Below are positions 1-10,500 of a stretch of 64,000 nucleotides of DNA, one piece after another (position 1 is the first letter of the stretch; every line of letters starts with the position of its first letter). Below the pieces are notes generated by a model. That model was not told the DNA's origin. It saw only the letters and a list, made by a program, of their open reading frames with translations, and did no database searches. This DNA comes from Pseudomonadota bacterium (lineage in GTDB: Bacteria; Pseudomonadota; Gammaproteobacteria; UBA9339), in assembly GCA_021781615.1 (NCBI GenBank), contig JAJXWM010000002.1, positions 62,001 to 126,000 on the forward strand. Reading direction: 5' to 3'. Made by a program: the position numbers and the translations under genes.

Positions 1-3000
1 TTCCTTCTCGTAAATCGTAACTATCATATAGTTTATTAGCTATCTCGGTTAATTTACTCTTGCAATCATTATCGTTATTTATCTCCAAGCTTGATAAGTC
101 AATATACTTAAAAGCTATTTCTGGTTTTTTGTCTATAATTTGTACCAACTCTTCATCCCATGCAAACCTTAGTCTTAAACCAGGGTATTTTTGTTGCACC
201 AGTTGCCATGCTTTTTCAAATTTATCAATATCTATTTCGGTATCGTACTTCCAAAGGAAGTGGGATACATAGTCGCTATTAGTTTTTTTATTTCTAATTG
301 CATGATAGATGAAACCCTCATGTAAATTATTAGCAAAGTAAACGTCCTCGACTTTTGGATCTTTACGAATTTTATCTAAATGTCTCCAATTTATATTCTT
401 GTCATTTTTTCTGGCTTTTAAAATAGTTATATTTTCTTTGGTTGGCTTCTGCTTTATTAAAACATTTTTAACCAACTCCTCTATATTTCTTTGGTTAAAG
501 ATATCTTGGATAGTAATTTGTAACTTTAATTGTTCTCTTATTCGTGAAACAAGACGCATGCTTGCAATGCTATCTCCGCCCATCTCAAAAAAGTCATCTC
601 TAATGCCAACTTTATCTTTAGGTAACTCAAAGACTTCTGCATATAGAGCACACATCCTATGTTCTAATTTACTAGATGGTGCTACATAATTGTTATTAAT
701 AGTTGGAGAACCAACTAGTGTATCCAATACTGCCAGGTCCAACTTACCATTAGCAGTTAAGGGTAGTTGTGCTAAATGTACCAATATATTTGGTACCATA
801 TAATCTGGAAGTTTGTCTTTAAGAGCAACTTTTATCGCTTCCTCGCTAAGTTTTGTAGGCGCTACATAGTAAGCAACTAGATACTGACTACGATTAGTGT
901 GTTTCTTAGCTAAAACTATTGCCTGAGTAATTTTTGGGTATTCTAACAGTTTTTTTTCAATCTCTCCTAGCTCGACACGATAACCCCGTACTTTAATTTG
1001 CTTATCTTGTCGCCCCATAAACTCTATATAACCGTTAATATTCCATTTGCCTAAATCACCCGTGCGGTAGATCCTGCCAAGCTGTGGATGGGGAATAAAA
1101 CTAGCTTCGGTTTTGGAACGATCACGCCAATAATTCAGGGCAACGCCCATGCCACCGATATAAATTTCACCAATAACTCCAACTGGACAATGTTGGTAAG
1201 CGTGATTTAAAACATACATTTTTTGATTTGGCATTGCAACGCCGTATGGAATTGAATTCCATTCAGAATAGACTTTGTTTATTTTGTACCAGATTGACCA
1301 AATGCTACCTTCGGTTGCTCCTCCCAAGCTAATTATTTGTGCTTGGCTACAGTATTTTTTTATTCGGTTTGGTAAGTTAGTGGGTAACCAATCACCGCTT
1401 AATAAAAATAAACGTAGAGCAGATATATTAAAGCCATTAGAATTACCAAGCTCATCAATTAGTAAGCTTGCAAGTTGGGGCACGGTATTCCAGACAGTAG
1501 CCTGATGTTTTTCAATTAATCCTAGCCAATATTCAGGCTCCTTGGTTCTGCTTTGGATTGGAAAAATTATTTTTCCTCCAACAGCTAAAATCCCAAATAT
1601 ATCGTAAACTGATAAATCGAAGCCAAGTTCAGATATAGCTAATACTCCATCCTTTTTTGTTATACCGAATTCTTTATTTATAGCATTTATTGTATTCATG
1701 GCCCCACGATGACTAATGGTAACCCCTTTAGGGATTCCAGTTGAGCCTGAGGTAAATATTACATATGCTACATCATCTGCGAAAACTTGCGGTAAAACTG
1801 TTCTTAATAAATCATCTCTTTTTACCGGATTTTGAGCAAGGAGCTCTAGCACATCCTCAATGACAATAAGTAAATATTTATCTCGCAGCTTATCTCTGCC
1901 TAATTTACAGTTGGTGTATTCTTCCCTAGAGATTAATAATACTTTTGTTCCAGCTTGAACTAAAATTTCTTCTACTCTAGCGAGAGGCCAATCAACATTA
2001 AGCGGCAAATATCCAAAACCTGCTTTCATTATAGATGTAGTACCTAAAACATGGTTGTAGCCTTTGTCGCTTAAAATGGCCACCAATTTAGTGTTATCAA
2101 TAAAATTTTCTTTATTAGAACCATAGCTATTGATAAACGCCAAAAGAAAACGCGCTATTAAGTTACTATCTTTAAATAGTTCCTGGTAGCTATATTCTCG
2201 GTTTTTGCCACAATCGACAACAGCAATTTCGTCTTTAAGTTTATTACTGGTTATCAAAGCTTCATAACGATTAAAAAGAGTCTCTTCACTGCTTGGTTGC
2301 GTAGCAATATTAGCTTTAGTTATGATCGCTTCACTTAACTTTGGTAACTCTAATTCAGGAAGGGTGTCTTTCTCCCAGTCGGCATGTGCTAAGTATTGAA
2401 TAAGGCTAAGATAGTGCTCATGCATCGCTTCTATATCTATTTTATTAAATAATTCTTCTACGTAATCCCATTCTGCTACAAATCTACCAGCTCGTTCATA
2501 GGCTTTATTATCTAACCATACTTGAGGAGTTTGGGTAATTGCATAACCTAAACCACAGCATGAATCGTCTAAAATTTTGTTGCTACTATATTCCACACCA
2601 AAGATACTAGTTAGGACTACGGGCGCGACTATTTTATTAGAAGTCAAAAAGTTATCTCTAACTAACCTTTGAAAATCTACACCATCGAATAAATTATTTT
2701 CTATATCTTCCCATAAACTATCATGAATATTTTTAAACAAAGTAAGTAAATTATGTTTAGTGCCATGTTCATTGTTCACGTAATTAAATAGTTCTAGAGT
2801 TGTAAAATCTCCGACTAAGTTGTTTATTTGTTCATGTAGAGGTAGGCGATTAAACAGGGTAAGATTTATACACAGCTTATCTTGATTGCTCCAATAACTT
2901 AATACATAACCGTATACACACAAGGTTAAAATAGTTTGACTAATCCCATAATGTTTAGCTTTGGCGACTACTGCCCCCCAAATTTTTGCATCTAGTTCTT

Positions 3001-6000
3001 TAGATATTCTTGCAAACTTAGGATAAACAATGGTTTCAGGTTGTTTTTGCAACGGTAAAGCAAGGGTAAAGTTATAATTGTTAGTCCGATCTAACCAATA
3101 TTTTTTTGCTTTAGCAAATAATTCACCTTGTCTGATTGCAACAAACTGCTTAATATAATCCCGATAATTAATAGTTATTTTTGGTAATTTACTTAGGGGA
3201 TTTTTATATAATTTTCCTAATTCATCTAAAAAAATCCATAAACTATATGCATCCATTATCAAGGCGTCAATGCTTAGATGTAAAATGTACTTGCCTTTAA
3301 AGGTAGAAACAAAAATATCAAACAACCACAGTTGTTCGTTGGCATAAACTTTATGCGAGTATTCTTCCCTTATACTTTCCAATTCGGATTTTCCGTTTAG
3401 TTCATAAACCTTTACTTGATAATGTGGGGGATGCTCGATATATCGTTGGCTACCATTTTCGATAACCATGCGTAAATTATGATGACGCATTATCAACTTA
3501 TTCAATGCTGTTTCTAAATTCTGTATATGCAAAAACTCAAATTCATATTCAAAATATAAATGCACCGATGTATTGCCTAATGTAAAGTTTTTGAATTTGC
3601 CGAAGTAATAAGCCTGTTGGACATTTGTTAATTCAAAAGATTCGTATAAATATTTTGAGTCGGAGCTTTTAATAACATAATCACTAAACACAAATTGGCC
3701 AATATTATTGGATATCAATTTTTCTAGATTTTCTATAGTACGTCCATTAAGTATGTCTCGTACTTGGATATTAGCTTTAAATTTTTGGTTAATCACGCTA
3801 ATTGCTTTAATAGCTGTTATACTGCTTCCCCCTAACTTAAAAAAATCGTCTGTTATCCCAATTGTTTGGTCAGGGAAATCCAATGCTTTAGACCATATTT
3901 CAACTAGCTGTGTTTGCAGTTTCGTCTTTGGCGCTACATGATCATAATTGCCAGCAAACCTTGGTTCCGGTAATAGATTTTTATTTAGTTTACCACTCGC
4001 TGTTAAAGGTAACTTATTTAAATGGACGAATATTTGGGGCACCATATATTCTGGTAACTGTGTTGCTAAGTAAGCTTGTATTCTGCTTTCATCTAATTTT
4101 TTATCAGTTATATAATAAGCCAGCAAGTATTTATTATCCGTATTTTTTGCTATTCGTTCTTTTATTAATACTACAGCTTGTTTAATCTGCGGATAGCCTA
4201 ATAACTTATTTTCTATATCTCCGAGTTCAACTCTAAAACCTCTTATTTTAATCTGTTCATCGTTTCGACCAAGATATTCTAAGTTGCCATCAGCAAGCCA
4301 GCGAACTAAATCACCAGTTTTATATAATTTCCCATTTCTGTTTTTCGATTTTTCTTCTGAACTTTGCCAAAGGTTATCAATAAATTTTTCTTTCGTTAAG
4401 TCTGGTTTATTTAGGTAGCCTCGAGCTATTCCATCGCCGGCCACATATAATTCCCCAGTTATCCCGATAGGTAGCGGGTTTAAGTCCTCGTCTAATACAT
4501 ATGCTTTCCTATTCGATAAAGGCGTGCCAATTGGTACAGTATCTATATTTATAAGGTTCTTTTTTTTGATATTTAAAGTACAACATATTACAGAATTTTC
4601 AGTAGGACCATAGGCATTAATAACATTTTTAGGTGCATAACTTGATTTCATTAATTTATCGATCAAGCGCTTGCTTAATGCTTCACCTCCAACTAGCAAA
4701 TACTTAATATCTCTAAACACACTTTCGTCGGAAAGAAATAACTGATCAAGTAATGTCTTTGTCATTAAAAGCGTAGTAATCTTATTAGTTGTTAATGCTT
4801 TGTGAAATAGTTTAATATTACTAAATAGAGCGAATCTATCTTCTGGAATAACTAACTTTGCTCCATTTAATAAAGGGGTCCAAATTTCAAAAGCTGAAAA
4901 ATCAAATCCTATGTCGCAAAGTTGAAAAAACGCATCACTAGCACTTACGTTAACGTAATCTGTTCCCTTTACCAAAGACACTATTCCTTTATGCTCTATC
5001 ATTACACCTTTAGGATTACCTGTTGTTCCTGATGTATATAAAACGTAAATAAGGTTATTATTTTTAGTTATTATTTCAGGGTTCGCTATTTCTCGCTTAG
5101 CTAATTCATTTTGTATCGGTTTACTATCAATAGTTAATATTGCTGTAGTTATTCCTTTTTTATTAACAAGTTGCTGTAATCTACTTTGATGCGTATTACT
5201 TGTTAAAATCAGTGTGGTTTTAGTGTCATTTAAAATATAACCAATCCTTTCATCTGGATGTTTTGGGTCAATTGGTATGTACGCCCCACCAGCTTTCAGT
5301 ACCCCAAGCATAGAAATTATCATGCTATCGGTAATATCTAAAAATAGTACAACCAAGCTATCTGGCTTAACTTTATAATTTAAACGCAAATAGTTAGCTA
5401 ATTTATTGGCTTCTTTATTTAGTTCTTTATAGGTTAGTTTTTTATCTTTATAAATAATTGCTAAATTACTGGGCGTCTTTAAAACCTGCTCTTCAAATAA
5501 CTGATGTACGGTCTTGTCTATAGGATAATTTTGTTCGGTATCATTCCATTTATATACTATCTTTTTATATTGAACTTCGCTTAAGATACTGATATGTTTT
5601 AGTTTTGCAGTCGCAAGTTTTCCTCTGAATTTTTTGGTAATAACGGTTTTTATAGTTTCAGCAAGACTATCAATTTGTAATTTATAAGCTTCATCTCCGC
5701 AAAACTCAATTTTATGGTCCTTTATTTTTATTACCAGCTTATGTTTGTCGATACTAGCAGCTTCGCCAATAGTTATAGCAATATCGGTTAACAATTGCAG
5801 CTGGTATCTATAACCAAAGTCTTTGGTTATGATATAGCTGTTTTTTAGGGAGCTGGTAAGATATTTTTTAAGGACACTGAAATTATTATCTAATAAATTT
5901 TGCTGTAAGGCAATAAAGCCACGATTTTCTACCAGGTTTTTTAATGGTGGCGGAATTTTATCGTTAGCTAAGTATAAGGAAATTATAAAATCTTCGCGGA

Positions 6001-7087
6001 AAAAGCGGGCTAGTATGAAACAAACCAAAGCCAGAATGTCAGGAGTTTCTATAGATTTAGTAAAGCTCACTTTTTTTCTGTAGTGTTGGCCATCTATAAT
6101 ATCTGAAGTATGGCCAAGAACTTTTATTGAAGAATCGGAATGGTTTTTAAAAAACTCAAGAACCTGTTGCTTAACTTTTCTTTCTTGCGCTTTGATACTA
6201 GCTAGAAATTGCAGATCTTTATTAGGCAAAGAGTAAGTAGTTGTGATATCCTTATGGGTAATTTTAAGGTCAGTTTTATTACCATAAACATCTCTTACTG
6301 TGTTAAATAGTATGATGTTCTTAGATAACTGGCGATCTTTTGTTACTGTATTTAAATTAAAATCTTCAGCAATATAGAAGTTATTCTTTAAATTTACTTT
6401 TACTGTTGCTATTGGGTTATTGTAATTATCACCGAAAGTTAATCCCCTGGTTAAATCATAGACAATATAAATATCTTTGATGCCGTTAATAATTCCATAA
6501 TTAGCGGGAAGATTTTTTAAGCCATAATATGTCTTTTTTGCTATGTCCTGCTTAATAAATTCTAATTTATCAGTTTCTATTTTGGTAATAACTTCTTTAA
6601 ATAGTTGCAAGAACCGTTCGCTGCACTTTAAATTCAATGAGATAGCTGTTTCATCTTTTTCAATAGGAATTGGGGATTGGGCAACAATGTCTCCTTCATC
6701 AATTCCAACTTCTATTTTGTGAAAAGTAACCCCGTGCTCCTTTTCACCATTAATAATAGCCCAGGTAGTGCTATTGACCCCAGCATATCTAGGTAAAAAG
6801 CTATCGTGGTAGTTAAGAGCTAATAATAATCTCTTGTTTGTCAAAACAGATTCTGGAATTAAAAAGGGATTAATTATACTAAAAAGATAAAAACAATCTG
6901 TCGGGAGATGACTTAACTGTGCTATTGGTAGGATAGGAATGTTTTTAGACTTTGCCCAATCAACAACTACATTATCAAGAGACACAACATAACTGACTTC
7001 CCATCCTCTGTTTATTAAATATTCGGCACACTGGACACAAAGTCCTGTTTCACCAACAACCACAGCTTTTTTATGGTTTGCAGCCAT
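1..7087 (-). CDS. Formyltransferase-initiated non-ribosomal peptide synthetase with a cysteine heterocyclisation module (partial, runs off left edge)
   Basis: The minus-strand frame is open from ATG at 7087 to the window edge (about 2362 codons). In-frame landmarks: a formyltransferase domain (residues ~1-190) with N92, H94 and D130 spaced like the Met-tRNA formyltransferase triad; a poorly conserved ~300-residue linker; A1 (~510-1010, TSGTTGNPKG core near 690); T1 (DFFKLGGSSI, pantetheine Ser ~1089); a heterocyclisation domain with the DxxxxDxxS motif at 1274-1282 and an LTNVQQAYYFGK start; A2 with FTSGSTGIPKG; T2 (DFFEMGGDSI, Ser ~2173); and the start of a C domain. The A2 pocket reads D-L-Y-N-L-S-L-I-W, the known cysteine code; A1 reads roughly D-F-F-L-L-G-A-V-I, which I cannot assign. 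Inferred product: an N-formylated residue joined to a thiazoline, extended further by modules outside the window. An in-frame stop lies upstream of the ATG; the AAGGAGG at ~7128 is unusually far away. Confidence 0.93.
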   Translation of the reverse strand, partial: MAANHKKAVVVGETGLCVQCAEYLINRGWEVSYVVSLDNVVVDWAKSKNIPILPIAQLSHLPTDCFYLFSIINPFLIPESVLTNKRLLLALNYHDSFLPRYAGVNSTTWAIINGEKEHGVTFHKIEVGIDEGDIVAQSPIPIEKDETAISLNLKCSERFLQLFKEVITKIETDKLEFIKQDIAKKTYYGLKNLPANYGIINGIKDIYIVYDLTRGLTFGDNYNNPIATVKVNLKNNFYIAEDFNLNTVTKDRQLSKNIILFNTVRDVYGNKTDLKITHKDITTTYSLPNKDLQFLASIKAQERKVKQQVLEFFKNHSDSSIKVLGHTSDIIDGQHYRKKVSFTKSIETPDILALVCFILARFFREDFIISLYLANDKIPPPLKNLVENRGFIALQQNLLDNNFSVLKKYLTSSLKNSYIITKDFGYRYQLQLLTDIAITIGEAASIDKHKLVIKIKDHKIEFCGDEAYKLQIDSLAETIKTVITKKFRGKLATAKLKHISILSEVQYKKIVYKWNDTEQNYPIDKTVHQLFEEQVLKTPSNLAIIYKDKKLTYKELNKEANKLANYLRLNYKVKPDSLVVLFLDITDSMIISMLGVLKAGGAYIPIDPKHPDERIGYILNDTKTTLILTSNTHQSRLQQLVNKKGITTAILTIDSKPIQNELAKREIANPEIITKNNNLIYVLYTSGTTGNPKGVMIEHKGIVSLVKGTDYVNVSASDAFFQLCDIGFDFSAFEIWTPLLNGAKLVIPEDRFALFSNIKLFHKALTTNKITTLLMTKTLLDQLFLSDESVFRDIKYLLVGGEALSKRLIDKLMKSSYAPKNVINAYGPTENSVICCTLNIKKKNLINIDTVPIGTPLSNRKAYVLDEDLNPLPIGITGELYVAGDGIARGYLNKPDLTKEKFIDNLWQSSEEKSKNRNGKLYKTGDLVRWLADGNLEYLGRNDEQIKIRGFRVELGDIENKLLGYPQIKQAVVLIKERIAKNTDNKYLLAYYITDKKLDESRIQAYLATQLPEYMVPQIFVHLNKLPLTASGKLNKNLLPEPRFAGNYDHVAPKTKLQTQLVEIWSKALDFPDQTIGITDDFFKLGGSSITAIKAISVINQKFKANIQVRDILNGRTIENLEKLISNNIGQFVFSDYVIKSSDSKYLYESFELTNVQQAYYFGKFKNFTLGNTSVHLYFEYEFEFLHIQNLETALNKLIMRHHNLRMVIENGSQRYIEHPPHYQVKVYELNGKSELESIREEYSHKVYANEQLWLFDIFVSTFKGKYILHLSIDALIMDAYSLWIFLDELGKLYKNPLSKLPKITINYRDYIKQFVAIRQGELFAKAKKYWLDRTNNYNFTLALPLQKQPETIVYPKFARISKELDAKIWGAVVAKAKHYGISQTILTLCVYGYVLSYWSNQDKLCINLTLFNRLPLHEQINNLVGDFTTLELFNYVNNEHGTKHNLLTLFKNIHDSLWEDIENNLFDGVDFQRLVRDNFLTSNKIVAPVVLTSIFGVEYSSNKILDDSCCGLGYAITQTPQVWLDNKAYERAGRFVAEWDYVEELFNKIDIEAMHEHYLSLIQYLAHADWEKDTLPELELPKLSEAIITKANIATQPSSEETLFNRYEALITSNKLKDEIAVVDCGKNREYSYQELFKDSNLIARFLLAFINSYGSNKENFIDNTKLVAILSDKGYNHVLGTTSIMKAGFGYLPLNVDWPLARVEEILVQAGTKVLLISREEYTNCKLGRDKLRDKYLLIVIEDVLELLAQNPVKRDDLLRTVLPQVFADDVAYVIFTSGSTGIPKGVTISHRGAMNTINAINKEFGITKKDGVLAISELGFDLSVYDIFGILAVGGKIIFPIQSRTKEPEYWLGLIEKHQATVWNTVPQLASLLIDELGNSNGFNISALRLFLLSGDWLPTNLPNRIKKYCSQAQIISLGGATEGSIWSIWYKINKVYSEWNSIPYGVAMPNQKMYVLNHAYQHCPVGVIGEIYIGGMGVALNYWRDRSKTEASFIPHPQLGRIYRTGDLGKWNINGYIEFMGRQDKQIKVRGYRVELGEIEKKLLEYPKITQAIVLAKKHTNRSQYLVAYYVAPTKLSEEAIKVALKDKLPDYMVPNILVHLAQLPLTANGKLDLAVLDTLVGSPTINNNYVAPSSKLEHRMCALYAEVFELPKDKVGIRDDFFEMGGDSIASMRLVSRIREQLKLQITIQDIFNQRNIEELVKNVLIKQKPTKENITILKARKNDKNINWRHLDKIRKDPKVEDVYFANNLHEGFIYHAIRNKKTNSDYVSHFLWKYDTEIDIDKFEKAWQLVQQKYPGLRLRFAWDEELVQIIDKKPEIAFKYIDLSSLEINNDNDCKSKLTEIANKLYDSYDLREG

Positions 7088-7534
7088 AATAATGTTAACT
7101 TTTCTTTCTTACTTAATATTAATGCTTAACCTCCTTATTATTCCGCAAACTAAATTTGTTTTTTAAAATCATCCCTAGTCAAATATGTATTTGTTATACA
7201 GTCAGCTTTTTCTTTAAAAATAACCTTTTTAGCTAATTTTAGCAACTATTGCATAATCTTGCTCGTTCCTACAGATATAACAAAGCAGACTTTACATGTG
7301 ACAATAAACAGTTCGCTTCTAACCTAATGCGACGCTAATTCATTAATAAAAAATATACCTCGGCAGTCTACCAGACAGCAAATAGCAATTCAAAACATTT
7401 AAATAGAGGTAAGCCCTAATTGCAAAAAATAAGGCTGTTACGCCCAACTTAGCTTAAAAAGGGTATCTGAAATCCTTTTCGGCTGACCCTCTTTAAATCT
7501 GGTTGCTCCCTTTTTAATTATTAGCCTTTTTTAG
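7088..7534. other. Intergenic region between NRPS and ankyrin gene
   Basis: There is no supported gene here. It should hold the NRPS promoter and leader (an AAGGAGG lies about 35 bases before the NRPS ATG) and, at its right end, the terminator of the ankyrin gene. I cannot pick a convincing -35/-10 pair. Confidence 0.5.
7456..7494 (-). terminator. Possible terminator after the ankyrin gene
   Basis: Read on the minus strand, a GGGT...ACCC stem with a long loop is followed directly by TTTTT, about 45 bases past the ankyrin stop codon. The stem is short, so this is a weak rho-independent terminator candidate. Confidence 0.35.
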
Positions 7535-10500
7535 TCAATTTTTCAAAAGCTGTTTGATTTCTTCATTTTGTGCAAGATCGTATGCCGTTAGTCCTTTTTT
7601 ATTTTTTATACCTATATCTAATTCCTTGTATTTATTGGTCTTACAAGGCAATAACACTTTAATAACCTCAATATGTTTATTTTCTACCGCCAACATTAAC
7701 GCAGTTACTTTTTCATTTTCACTTTGCTCATTAATATATGCTCCAGCTTCAAGTAGCTCTTTAGCTATTTCTACATGCCCATATTTAGCTGCCAACATAA
7801 GAGCAGTTAAGCCATCCTCTTCGGTTTTTACTTCAAGCTCTAATTTGGTTTGTGAATTTGCCAATAGTAATTTAACCATCTCTAAAGAACCAGACTCTAC
7901 AGCGATACTAAGTGCCGTAAAACCTTGACTGTTCTGTTCATTAACAGCCAAGTCTTTATTGGTAAGAAGTTCTTTTACAATTTCAATACGATTATTCTTG
8001 ACCGCCAACATAAGCGGCGTTAAATCATCAAGAAATGGGTAATTAGCTTCTGCGCCAGCAGTAATAAGAGCTTTTACAATTTCAGCATGATTGTTTTGAA
8101 TTGCATATATTAATGCTGTTTTCCCGTCGATATTTTCCCCATTTAAGTAGAAATACCTATCCTTGTGTAGTGCCAAAAGTTCGTTAACAATGGTTATGGA
8201 GCCACCTCTAGCAGCTAAGGCAATAATTGGTGTATTATTTTTATCTTCTGCAGCTAAATCTATATCCTTACGGGTTAATAACACTCGAACAATATCAATA
8301 TTACAATTGGCTATTGCTATCATTAAAGCGGTTTTACCGTCTTTATTGGCTTTATTAAGGTCTGTATTGTAGTCAGCTATCAGGAGGTTAACAACCTCAA
8401 TACAGTCTGTATCAACAGCATACATAAGCGCAGTCCAACCATTCTCGTCTTGTACATTAGGATCTGCACCAACAGCAAGCAGTGCTTTTACCGACTCTAT
8501 GCAATAATAGTTTACTACTGGCATAGAATGTATCCAGTCGTACATGATAGGGTTAGAGTGGAAAAATGAAGGGGGTTCATACCGTTCTTTTTTAAGGTTC
8601 TTATTGTAAGTTTCTGAGTTTCTATACCCCGAAGCCATCATCAATGCAGTTACTCCAACTTTATTTTGCTCATTAATACTTATATTTTTGTTAGAAAGTA
8701 GTTCCTTAATGATGCGCCCACTATAATCACACCTGGTAGCTCCCATAAGAGCAGTTATGCCATTCTCGTCTTTAAGATTGAGATTAATATCACCATGTGC
8801 TACTAACAACCTTATAACTTCAAAGTGGTTTTCTTGTGTAGCTCCCATAAGCGCAGTTATTCCATGTTTATCCTGTATATTAGGATCTGCGCCAGCAGCA
8901 AGTAATTCTTTTACATTACCCGCGCTATGATCAAACCTATCTCCATCTTGATTGGACAGCGTAGAAAAACAAGCTAGCATAAGGGCGGTTTTGCCATTTG
9001 CATCTTGCATATTTGGTTTGGTACCCAAAGAAAGTATTTCTTTTATATCCCTTGCGTCGTCATCCCTTACTCTTTCCATGAGTATGGTTGTCCCACGCTT
9101 ATCTTGTGCATTAATATTCGCCCCTTTGGCAACAAGCTCTTTAATAACCGAAGTACTTAAAGCATACAATATGGCTGTCTTACCATCTTTATCTACTTTA
9201 TTAACATCTGCTCCTTTTTCAAGTAATGCAGCCACTACTTCGGAACGAGACCATTCGACAGCTAACATTAGAGCAGTCGTGCCATTTTTGACTTGCACAT
9301 TAGGATCAGCACCAGCAGCAAGCAGCTCTTTTACAATATTCGTAGTTTTAGCGCTTAACATGCTGTAGTCTTCCCCAAGCTCCTTCTTCCACCTATTAGA
9401 CACCAACATTAGAGCTGTTTTTCCATCCCTATCTGTTTTATTTATATCTATATTTTTTATACTAAGAAGTTCTTTAACTATATCAACGTATCTATTTTCA
9501 GTCGCTATCATAAGAGCGTTACGTTCACTGAAATTCAATAGATTAGGGTCGGCTTTATTCAATAAAAGTTCTTTAACAATATTTAGATGATTGCCCACAA
9601 CTGCCAACATAAGAGCAGTCCAGCCATCCTTGGTTTGTAGATTAATATTGGCCTCTCTCTTAAGGAGCTCTTTAACGATATCAATATAGCCGTATCTAGC
9701 AGCGAGCATAAGTGGTGTCCAACCATCGCTAACTCTAATTTCAATATCGGCACCAGCAACAATGAGTTCCTTAACAACTTCAAGATGTCCATTTCTAGCA
9801 GCTGAACTAAGCGCAGTCCATCTCTCGAAATTTTGTAAATTTACATCGGCACCAGCGGCAATAAGTTTCTTAACAATGTCTATATAACCCTCATCAGAAG
9901 CGAACATAAGAGCAGTCCAATCATTCTTATTTTGGATATTAACATTAGCTTTTGCTGCAATAAGCTCTTCTGCTATAGTCTTATGTCCTTTGTATATAGA
10001 AAACATTAAAGCTGACCATTTATCATTGTTTCGCAAATTAGAATCGGCTCCATTAGCCAGAAGAATTTTAACAACTTCTAAATGGCCATATTTTGCAGCC
10101 ATCATTAACGCAGTTTGCCCACCTTTAGTCCTTAAATTAGGATCAGCCTTATTAATAAGCAGTTCTTTAACAATATCGAGGTAACCAAATCCCGCGGCGC
10201 TTATTAATGGCGTCATTCCATCACTATTTTGTAAATCAGAATCAGCTTTTTTGGCAAGGAGCTCTTTGACAATCTCTAGAAAACCGTAATAGGAAGCAAA
10301 ATTCAAAGCAGTCCATCCTTTTTCATTATGTATATTTATGGATGCTCCAGCTGAAATAAGTTTTTTTACAATATCAAGATGCCCGCGATAAGCAGCGTAT
10401 AAAAGGGCAGTTGTTTTATCATCATTTTTTGTATTAACATCAGCACCAGCCGAAACAATCTTATTAACTATTGCAATATCGCCATAATCAGCAGCTAACA

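Noticed and set aside
399-4185. Several plus-strand frames inside the NRPS region
   Set aside because: They are antisense to intact A, T and Cy domains and show no recognisable protein features.
7554-10184. Plus-strand frames opposite the ankyrin array
   Set aside because: Low-complexity Ser/Leu-rich translations repeated with the ankyrin period; mirror images of the repeats.
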